Assembly (NCBI GenBank): GCA_004552965.1
Contig: SFMU01000025.1
Coordinates: 1 to 28,843 of the forward strand
Origin: Bacteroidales bacterium
GTDB taxonomy: Bacteria; Bacteroidota; Bacteroidia; Bacteroidales; UBA932
DNA: 28,843 nucleotides
Reading direction: 5' to 3'
Positions 1 to 6,216 of the stretch are shown in pieces. Numbering within the stretch: the first letter of the stretch is position 1; each line of letters opens with the position of its first letter. Both the position numbers and the translations under genes were made by a program. The notes beneath the pieces were generated by a model that saw nothing but the letters and a program-made list of their open reading frames with translations, made no database searches and was not told where the DNA came from.

Positions 1-1126
1 CAGGGGCAGCGGCAACCGCAGTTGCGGATGGCGCCTTGCAGAGGAAACTGAGTTTCATCAGCATGAACTCGATGTGAAGCCGCGGATTGACCGCAAGCCT
101 GTAACCTGCTTCGCAGGCGGTAGTGGTGCTCAAGGCATCATAGAGGAACCTGAGGGAACAGACGGAAGCCTGCTCCGAATATCTTGACTTTATCGAATCC
201 GGAAGTTCCAGCAGCGCATCCAGACCTCCGTTGCGGGCGACCATCAGATTCCTGAAATGGGCGCTCAGGGAAGCGCAGAAATGCAAGGCGTTGAAACCCT
301 TGGAAAGGATGTCGTCGAACGTCAGCAACGCCGTACCGTAGTCTCCGGCAAGGAAGGAATTCACAAGCGAGAAACAGAACTCATAGTCAAGGACATTGAG
401 ATTCCTGAGCACATCGGCATAATGGACGTCGGTGCCGCAGAAAGCGACAGTCTGATCGAATATGGTGAGTGCATCCCTCATCGCCCCATCCGCCTTCTGC
501 GCGATCACATGGAGAGACTCGTCATCGATGCTCACTCCTTCCTTACCTGCAATGCTTCTCAGATTGGAGACGATGTCCGGGACTGAGATCCGGTTGAAAT
601 CGTAGGTCTGGCAACGGGACAGGATGGTAGGAAGAATCTTGTGCTTCTCGGTGGTTGCAAGGATGAATATTGCATGTGCCGGCGGTTCCTCGAGAGTCTT
701 GAGGAAAGCATTGAAGGCAGCCGGAGAAAGCATGTGTACCTCATCGATGATGTAGACGCTGTACTTCCCCACCTGAGGCGGAATCTGAACCTGCTCCATC
801 AGGTTGCGGATGTCATCGACACCGTTGTTGGAAGCGGCATCCAGCTCGTGGATGCAGTAGGAACGTCCCTCGCTGAAAGAAAGGCAGGATTCGCATTTCC
901 CGCACGGATCCATCTGCGGGGACGGATTCGAGCAGTTGATGGCTTTGGCGAAGATTCGCGCGGTTGTGGTCTTTCCCACTCCCCGGGGACCGCAGAAAAG
1001 ATAGGCATGCGCCAGTTTCCCCCTGATGATGGAGTTCTTCAGGGTCTGCGCAATGTTGTCCTGCCCGATGAGTGTCTCGAACGAGTCCGGACGGTATTTC
1101 CTGGCTGATACGATGTATTCTGACAT
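1..1126 (-). CDS. dnaX: DNA polymerase III subunit gamma/tau, C-terminal part beyond the window
   Basis: This is the clamp-loader ATPase of the replicative polymerase; it opens and loads the beta clamp. The reading frame is open from the ATG at 1126 to the left edge, giving 375 codons. The translation starts MSEYIVSARKYRP and carries the Walker A motif GPRGVGKTTT, a zinc-binding cluster with CGKCESC, the Walker B/DExx stretch YIIDEVHMLS, sensor 1 (LATTEKHKILPTILSRCQ) and the domain III collar region. The tau C-terminal part is off the window. A TAnnTTTG box ends five bases before the start codon, so it may have its own, nearly leaderless, promoter. The fimbrillin-like gene ends 24 bases upstream on the same strand. 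Identity is certain from the motifs; only the C-terminus is unseen. Confidence 0.97.
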   Translation of the reverse strand, partial: MSEYIVSARKYRPDSFETLIGQDNIAQTLKNSIIRGKLAHAYLFCGPRGVGKTTTARIFAKAINCSNPSPQMDPCGKCESCLSFSEGRSYCIHELDAASNNGVDDIRNLMEQVQIPPQVGKYSVYIIDEVHMLSPAAFNAFLKTLEEPPAHAIFILATTEKHKILPTILSRCQTYDFNRISVPDIVSNLRSIAGKEGVSIDDESLHVIAQKADGAMRDALTIFDQTVAFCGTDVHYADVLRNLNVLDYEFCFSLVNSFLAGDYGTALLTFDDILSKGFNALHFCASLSAHFRNLMVARNGGLDALLELPDSIKSRYSEQASVCSLRFLYDALSTTTACEAGYRLAVNPRLHIEFMLMKLSFLCKAPSATAVAAAP

Positions 1127-1131
1127 ACTTG

Positions 1132-1139
1132 CAAATGTA
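1132..1139 (-). promoter_or_regulatory. Putative -7 box of a dnaX promoter
   Basis: The minus strand reads TACATTTG, a full match to the Bacteroidetes -7 consensus TAnnTTTG. It ends five bases before the dnaX ATG. No good TTTG is seen at the -33 position, so the call is tentative. If real, the transcript would be nearly leaderless. Confidence 0.4.
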
Positions 1140-1150
1140 GCAAAATATTT

Positions 1151-3013
1151 CTATTCCTTCACGCAGCGGACTGACATAGCATAGGCTCTGTCATATGTCT
1201 GGGTAGGCTGGACGTAGCTGGTGCTGGAGCTGAAATAAGGGCTGATGTTGAAACAGCAGGAACCGTCCTCGTCAACTGTGGAGGACCAGTAGGAGCCACT
1301 GTATCCGACATTGTTGAGGGCTCCCACGGTGCTGTTGATGTAGCCTGCGGCAGGATACCAGATTACCTTGTCCGGGCCGAGAGGCTTGTCGTTGGTTCCG
1401 AAATTGATTCCCTTCATATTCAGATCCCAGCAACCCTTGGCTGTCCAGGCTGCCGTGCCCAGCACCTTCGCCCAGAGCCCGGAGCTGCCTCCGTCCGGGA
1501 CACGGTATCCCGCAGGGCAAGGGTCATAGATTCCTTTCGGACTGCCGCTGTCCTGCCAAAGAGTGTTGTCTGACTTTGTGAGCCAGTTGAAATTGTCCTC
1601 GTTGCAGGTGATGAAGACAGTAGGATTGGCGACCGAATATGCTATCGTTCCGGTCGAAGCATCCGATTCTACAGGCGATGGCAAGGAAGCCGGGGCAGTT
1701 GCGCAATAGCCTCCCGGGAAAGGATCCTTCCTGCCCCACTGGTAGAGAAGCCCAAGGGCTCCGGCCTCGCCCGGAACGGCGGAAACCGCACCCAGATTGC
1801 GGTCCATGACGACTCCCGCATTGTTGAAATAGGTCTGTAAGCATTCATCCGGCCGATAACCCTTGCAGCACCAGATGTGCCAGCTCCAGAGAACAGCCCC
1901 GGAAGCATCGGTGAGGGCAATCACGGCATTTCCGTCAGAGCCTGTCGCGGTGAAAGATATCTTGCCCTGTGAATATCCGACACCGGTGATGATGTCACCG
2001 GCAGAAGGAGCCGACCCCGAAACGGAGGACTCCCAGAGCACCTTTGCTCCGGCAGGTGTGCCTTTTACCGGCTCGGTGCTGCTACCCTTGACAGAAGCAT
2101 CGAAAAAGTACTCCCCGCCGACAGGAATGATGTAGCAGTTTGCCGTACCCGAACGGCTGAGGTCCGGATCGTAATCGGGGGCTGGTGTGGATATTCTGCC
2201 GTCAATGGTGCCAAGATTGGTGATGGTGCCCTGTTTCAGGACAAGAGCCTTGCGGGTTGACGCCTCTCCAAGAAGTTTTCCGCCGGAGTCATAGCAACTG
2301 ATGGTGAAGCCTTCACCCAGAGTACCGGGAAGGGACGAGATGAAGAATGTCCCCGCGCCCGAGGTGCTGACCTCGATGCTGTTGCCTCCGGATCCGCCAA
2401 AGGATGCCTGAGGATTTCCTCCGGAAAAGGTGACATTCAGTACCCCGTCGCCGTGCAGAAGGGTCTGGTCGTTGGAGGCGAAAGAGATGAGGGCAACGTC
2501 GCTGCGCTCCAGAGTGAACTTCACCAGAGCGGTCAGGTTCCTGAACGTCAGCATTCCGGCCTCAGGGTCTTCGGTCCTTGCGACAGCGACATGGGCATCT
2601 GTGAACCGTCCGGACTGCCGGGCGCAGACAGCGCCTTCAAGGGAGAAAACATCTCCGGAAGTGTTGCCGGTGAGAGACTCTCCCCCGCAGGCCGCAACCA
2701 GAAAGGATGCATTCTGAGCGACAGTGGCCTCAAACTCCGCGACTGCGCAGTCCTGCCCGACTGTCGCCGAACCGACCGTGCCACCGGACTCGGAATAGTA
2801 GCGGATGATGTCACCTGCCTTCCAGCTGACCTTGCCTTCGGCATCGACAGCTGTCCTTACGGAAGTATCGAAACCTGCCGTGAGGGTCATTGCAGTATAT
2901 TCAGAGTCCGCCAGGGTGTCTGCGCTGCCGGCAAACTGTTCCTTGGCACAGGATGCAGCCAGAAACAGAAGTGTGGCCGCAGCCGGGACGAAAAATGTCT
3001 TCAGATACTTCAT
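1151..3013 (-). CDS. Fimbrillin-like lipoprotein with C-terminal Fib_succ_major domain
   Basis: This 620-residue protein is predicted to be a lipoprotein on the cell surface or outer membrane. The N-terminus MKYLKTFFVPAAATLLFLAASC is a signal peptide with a lipobox ending at Cys22. Residues about 40-275 resemble the fimbrillin-like (Mfa-like) N-terminal domain, including the typical TRTAVD...VSWKAGD pattern. Residues about 385-620 match the Fibrobacter succinogenes major paralogous domain: MDRNLGA, YQWGRKDPFPGG, YDPCPAGYRVP and the end YWSST...YAMSVRCVKE. Proteins of this build are common in Bacteroidales and are thought to be pilus-related or surface adhesins; the ligand is unknown. A 43-codon ORF ends three bases before its ATG, suggesting translational coupling. 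Confidence 0.88.
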   Translation of the reverse strand: MKYLKTFFVPAAATLLFLAASCAKEQFAGSADTLADSEYTAMTLTAGFDTSVRTAVDAEGKVSWKAGDIIRYYSESGGTVGSATVGQDCAVAEFEATVAQNASFLVAACGGESLTGNTSGDVFSLEGAVCARQSGRFTDAHVAVARTEDPEAGMLTFRNLTALVKFTLERSDVALISFASNDQTLLHGDGVLNVTFSGGNPQASFGGSGGNSIEVSTSGAGTFFISSLPGTLGEGFTISCYDSGGKLLGEASTRKALVLKQGTITNLGTIDGRISTPAPDYDPDLSRSGTANCYIIPVGGEYFFDASVKGSSTEPVKGTPAGAKVLWESSVSGSAPSAGDIITGVGYSQGKISFTATGSDGNAVIALTDASGAVLWSWHIWCCKGYRPDECLQTYFNNAGVVMDRNLGAVSAVPGEAGALGLLYQWGRKDPFPGGYCATAPASLPSPVESDASTGTIAYSVANPTVFITCNEDNFNWLTKSDNTLWQDSGSPKGIYDPCPAGYRVPDGGSSGLWAKVLGTAAWTAKGCWDLNMKGINFGTNDKPLGPDKVIWYPAAGYINSTVGALNNVGYSGSYWSSTVDEDGSCCFNISPYFSSSTSYVQPTQTYDRAYAMSVRCVKE

Positions 3014-3016
3014 AGC

Positions 3017-3148
3017 CTATTCCTCCCAGTTGAAATCTTCGTTTGTGTAGTCTTCGATGTTGCCGCTTGCAGCAATCACGTCCTCGGGTTCCAGAGGAAG
3101 GCTGAACGCCTGTGGCGTCAGGTAGCTGTCTTTCTTTGATGTTTTCAT
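3017..3148 (-). CDS. Small 43-residue ORF coupled to the fimbrillin-like gene
   Basis: The frame ATG(3148)-TAG(3017) encodes 43 residues starting MKTSKKDSYLTPQAF and ending in an acidic tail NIEDYTNEDFNWEE. It has no signal peptide. The pattern Y-x-x-P ... a hydrophobic stretch ... E-D-V-I-A-A-S-G followed by acidic residues resembles short proteins I recall placed just before fimbrillin-like or surface-protein genes in Bacteroidales. Only three bases separate its stop from the next ATG. It could be a real small protein or a leader peptide controlling translation of the lipoprotein gene. Codon use is like that of the neighbours. I know of no assigned function. Confidence 0.65.
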   Translation of the reverse strand: MKTSKKDSYLTPQAFSLPLEPEDVIAASGNIEDYTNEDFNWEE

Positions 3149-3300
3149 ATCCTTGAAAATTTTATATTTGCAAATATGCTTACGGACTCAGGCATCCGCT
3201 GCGGGAACGCCCGCGAACTTTCGCTCCCGACCTTGGGGAAGGGACTTACCTATCGGCCTATCGGCCTCCAGACAAGGTTGTTTCGCACTTGCGAAACTTA
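3149..3300 (-). other. Long structured 5' leader of the small ORF/fimbrillin transcript
   Basis: About 150 bases separate the predicted transcription start (near 3300) from the small ORF start at 3148. The stretch contains a 5-bp GC hairpin (gcggg-aacg-cccgc near 3197-3210 on the plus strand), a direct repeat of tatcggcc at 3251-3266, and the 5'-proximal hairpin listed separately. It does not match a riboswitch I know. Confidence 0.4.
3280..3297 (-). repeat. Perfect inverted repeat at the predicted 5' end of the fimbrillin transcript
   Basis: GTTTCGC-ACTT-GCGAAAC has perfect 7-bp arms and a 4-base loop. It lies right after the predicted start site of the minus-strand transcript. It would form a 5'-terminal stem-loop, which can protect an mRNA, or be a DNA operator. 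There is no U-run after it on the minus strand, so it is not a typical terminator. Confidence 0.6.
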
Positions 3301-3305
3301 AGTTA

Positions 3306-3337
3306 CAAATATACGTCATCACGCCAAGAATTGCCAA
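3306..3337 (-). promoter_or_regulatory. Promoter for the small ORF and fimbrillin-like gene
   Basis: The minus strand has TATATTTG at 3313-3306, a full match to TAnnTTTG, with TTG at 3337-3335, at about the correct distance for the -33 element. The -33 region overlaps an imperfect palindrome. Confidence 0.55.
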
Positions 3338-3351
3338 GTAATTTGACAATT
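3329..3351. promoter_or_regulatory. Operator-like imperfect palindrome in the divergent promoter region
   Basis: The 23-base stretch AATTGcCAAgtaatTTGaCAATT pairs at 9 of 11 positions around base 3340. It covers the -33 element of the leftward promoter, where a dimeric regulator could bind. No regulator gene is adjacent, so its partner is unknown. Confidence 0.4.
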
Positions 3352-3400
3352 ATCACCCGCTTCATATTCATCGGATGATGAATGTTATTTTTAAGATTGC

Positions 3401-3408
3401 TAAATTTG
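3401..3408 (+). promoter_or_regulatory. Putative -7 box for the 3464-6209 cluster
   Basis: TAAATTTG matches the Bacteroidetes -7 consensus TAnnTTTG. The -33 position has no clear TTTG. The leader to the ATG at 3464 would be about 50 bases. Confidence 0.4.
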
Positions 3409-3463
3409 CGGCATAAACCTTGAAAGAGTTGATAGATGTTCAATTTCAAATTGTGACAATGCC

Positions 3464-4330
3464 ATGAAACTCAGCACACGCACTCTGATTGGAATTATTT
3501 CCGCCCTGATATTCGCCACAGACCTTTTCGGTCAGGCCCAGATCACGACAAAGAAGGAAAAAATCAAGAATTTCCCTACCGCAACGACCGAAATAGTCCT
3601 TACGGGCGATGAACTGTTTGACAATGTGCTCCAGGATTGCATCTCCAGCAGCTGGAGCGTTTCACCATACGAATTCTGCACTAAGGAGCAGTTCGAAGCC
3701 CTCAAGACCAATCCCGGCCTGTACTTCCTGGTACCTGTGCAGGGACAATTCCGCAAGGAAAGCGAACCGGGAATCACATTGCTCACCCTTGTCAAAGGCG
3801 GTGTGGCAGCGGACAAAAGCATCGGAGACATGATGGAGCTGACGAGTTTCCCTCTCAAGGCGGCCGATGCTCCTTTCGGGAGAGAGATGGCATTCCTGCC
3901 GGTGATCATCCGTTTCATCCAGGACCAGGTCATGGAAAAGGTCGGCTCGGAACTGAAGGCATATTCGTCGGGCATCTCCATCAAGCCCAAGACATTCGCC
4001 AAACTGTGGAACAAGCAGATCTATTTCAGCGAGGAGGACATCAGTCCGCAGGTCAACACAGAAGTCATTTCCTCTCTCGACCCCGACATATTCTTTGATG
4101 AAGACAACACCGAGATATTCGAAAACGGCGACTACAATGCCGTAGTCAGCTATGTGGTCGCTCCGCTCGAGCCTCAGAAAGGCTCCATATGCTACAAGAT
4201 GCTCATCGGGGCGGACACACACGAGATCTACTATTTCAAGAAACACCAGATTACCGCCTCGAATGGCGCAGGATTCCTGAATTCGGACATGAAGGCGATC
4301 ACGGGAGTCCGTAAGAAGAACAAACGATAA
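3464..4330 (+). CDS. Exported protein of unknown function
   Basis: This 288-residue protein has a clear Sec signal peptide (MKLSTRTLIGIISALIFATDLFGQAQ, cleavage after FGQ or AQ). There is no lipobox Cys, so it is probably soluble in the periplasm or attached by other means. The mature part has no motif or repeat I recognise; it is mixed alpha/beta by composition and ends in a basic tail (GVRKKNKR). Its stop codon shares a base with the start of the M16 peptidase gene (TAATG overlap at 4328-4332), which implies co-translation. A role connected with that peptidase is possible but is only inferred from the overlap. Confidence 0.8.
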   Translation: MKLSTRTLIGIISALIFATDLFGQAQITTKKEKIKNFPTATTEIVLTGDELFDNVLQDCISSSWSVSPYEFCTKEQFEALKTNPGLYFLVPVQGQFRKESEPGITLLTLVKGGVAADKSIGDMMELTSFPLKAADAPFGREMAFLPVIIRFIQDQVMEKVGSELKAYSSGISIKPKTFAKLWNKQIYFSEEDISPQVNTEVISSLDPDIFFDEDNTEIFENGDYNAVVSYVVAPLEPQKGSICYKMLIGADTHEIYYFKKHQITASNGAGFLNSDMKAITGVRKKNKR

Positions 4331-5559
4331 TGATAGTCGGAAAGGCGACCGGAGGGCTTCAGTACGCCGTCAGGAAAAGCGGCAGGGCAGTAGGATACTG
4401 CACCCTCAGCATCAGATGCGGTACGCGTGATGAAGGGGAGAGACACGGCGGACTGGCCCATTTTACAGAACATACACTGTTCAAAGGCACTGAATACAAA
4501 AGCGCAAGAGTGATAAACGGCTTCCTCGACAAACTCGGAGGAGAGCTCAATGCGTTCACCACGAAGGAAGAGATTGTCCTTCATGCCACTGTGCTGAAGG
4601 AAGATCTCGGCAAAGCCGTTTCACTTCTGCTCGAACTTGCAACCTTCCCTTCTTTCCCGGAAGAGGAAATCGAAGTGGAGCGCGGAGTGGTGATCGACGA
4701 GATCCAATCCTACAAGGATGCTCCGGCAGATGATGTCTATGACAAGTTCGAGGAGGCTCTCTTCGGAGGCCATCCCCTCGGAAGGTCGATTCTGGGCACA
4801 GCCGCCAGCGTCAGGAAAATCACCACGGAAGAGCTCCACGACTTCGTGAAGGAAAGATTCACCCCGGGGAATATGGCCCTGTCGATAGTCGCCGACATCG
4901 ATGAACGCAAGATGGAGCAGGGAGTGCTGTCTCTTTCTGAAAAAGTGTTCGGAAGCGGCTTCGCCCCGACTGCGGAAAGAAAGCTTGTCACCATCTCCGA
5001 ATATGTCCCTTTCAACAGGCGCATCGAGAAGAGGAACCACGAAGTGAACGCGGTTCTGGGCAGCCTGGCACCTTCTCTTTATGGAGGAGAGAAGAGATTC
5101 GCGACGATTCTTCTGGCGAACATCCTGGGCGGTCCGGCTTCCAACTCGGTCCTCAACGACCTGCTCCGGGAGAGGAACGGCTGGGTCTATGGTGTGGAGG
5201 CTTCGTACACCCAATACTCTGAATCGGGGATTCTTGCAATCAGCCTCGGCTGTGACAGGAGCAACCTGGAAAAATGTCTGAAGGAGACCTTCAGGGCCAT
5301 CGGCAGGCTTCAGGACACACCTCTTTCGGAGAGGAAACTGAAGGCGGCCAAGAAGCAGCTGCTCGGCCAGCTGGCCATCAGTTCGGACAACGGGGAGACC
5401 CAATGCCTGTCAATGGGCAAGAGCCTGCTTTCTTTCGGCACAGTGTTCTCCGACGGAGAGAATGTCGCCGCCATCGAGAATGTCAGCGCCGAACAGCTCA
5501 GAAGCATCGCCTGCGAGATACTCGCCCCGGAACGGATGTCATCATTGATTTACCTATAG
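4330..5559 (+). CDS. M16 family zinc metallopeptidase (processing-peptidase type)
   Basis: The 409-residue protein has the inverted zinc motif H44-F-T-E47-H48 and, about 76 residues later, the third-ligand region ERGVVIDEI (E124). This is the arrangement of active M16 subunits. The length fits a one-unit M16B enzyme (N-terminal catalytic half plus C-terminal M16_C half, with the substrate-binding region RERNGWVYGVEASYTQY). No signal peptide is visible, so it is probably cytoplasmic. It overlaps the preceding exported-protein gene by one base and the O-methyltransferase begins 15 bases after its stop, so the three form an operon. Substrate is unknown; similar enzymes mature or degrade short peptides. 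Confidence 0.92.
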   Translation: MIVGKATGGLQYAVRKSGRAVGYCTLSIRCGTRDEGERHGGLAHFTEHTLFKGTEYKSARVINGFLDKLGGELNAFTTKEEIVLHATVLKEDLGKAVSLLLELATFPSFPEEEIEVERGVVIDEIQSYKDAPADDVYDKFEEALFGGHPLGRSILGTAASVRKITTEELHDFVKERFTPGNMALSIVADIDERKMEQGVLSLSEKVFGSGFAPTAERKLVTISEYVPFNRRIEKRNHEVNAVLGSLAPSLYGGEKRFATILLANILGGPASNSVLNDLLRERNGWVYGVEASYTQYSESGILAISLGCDRSNLEKCLKETFRAIGRLQDTPLSERKLKAAKKQLLGQLAISSDNGETQCLSMGKSLLSFGTVFSDGENVAAIENVSAEQLRSIACEILAPERMSSLIYL

Positions 5560-5573
5560 CTGCATGGAGCAAG

Positions 5574-6209
5574 ATGAGAAACAGCAGAGAAGAACAGTAC
5601 GTTGCAGAGCACTCCTCTCCTCAGAGCGAGGCTCTTGAGTGGATCCAGAAACAGACCCACATCAGAACCAACTATCCAAGGATGCTCACCGGTGCCGTCC
5701 AGGGAAGATTCCTTACCATGCTCGCCCGGATCTCAGGGGCTGAAAGGGTGCTCGAAATCGGGACTTTCACCGGCTACTCCTCGACCTGTTTCGCGTACGG
5801 GATAAAGGAAGGCGGCATGGTCGACACCCTGGAAATCAACGATGAGCTCGAGGACCTGATCCGCGAAGGATGGGAAAGAGCCGGAGTCAGGGACAGGATC
5901 ACTCTCCACATCGGTGACGCAAAAGAGACACTCAGGACCTTGTCCGGGCCCTATGACATCGTCTACATGGACGCCAACAAAAGGGAGTACTGTGACTACT
6001 ACGATCTCATCTTTGACCTTGTCAGGCCGGGAGGGCTGATTCTTGCCGACGATGTACTCTGGGACGGAAAACTTTGGCAGGATCCGATGCCTTCAGACAA
6101 GCAGACCCTCGGGATTGCCGCTTTCAACGACATGGTTGCGGCAGACAGCAGGGTCGAATCCGTCATCCTGCCATGGCGTGACGGCCTCAACATCATAAGA
6201 AAGAAATAA
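5574..6209 (+). CDS. Class I SAM-dependent O-methyltransferase (family 3, CCoAOMT-like)
   Basis: The 211-residue enzyme transfers a methyl group from SAM to a hydroxyl of a small, usually catechol-type, acceptor. Visible motifs are the SAM-binding VLEIGTFTGYSS, the acidic ribose-binding TLEIND, and the metal/catalytic region DIVYMDANKREYCDYYD followed by GGLILADDVLWDG. The length is usual for the family. The in-frame ATG at 5574, preceded by a GGAG stretch, gives the expected start MRNSREEQYVAEHS; a longer frame reaches back into the peptidase gene but its extra residues do not fit the family. It is the last gene of the plus-strand cluster and converges with the DUF5107 gene, seven bases away. 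Acceptor unknown. Confidence 0.92.
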   Translation: MRNSREEQYVAEHSSPQSEALEWIQKQTHIRTNYPRMLTGAVQGRFLTMLARISGAERVLEIGTFTGYSSTCFAYGIKEGGMVDTLEINDELEDLIREGWERAGVRDRITLHIGDAKETLRTLSGPYDIVYMDANKREYCDYYDLIFDLVRPGGLILADDVLWDGKLWQDPMPSDKQTLGIAAFNDMVAADSRVESVILPWRDGLNIIRKK

Positions 6210-6216
6210 GGAAGGG

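Noticed and set aside
3153..3341. 62-codon plus-strand frame in the divergent gap
   Set aside because: No conserved features, and it covers promoter and leader elements of the opposite strand.
3149..3463. Possible invertible (phase-variable) promoter
   Set aside because: The inverted repeats found do not flank the promoter as a matching pair, so there is no invertible segment.
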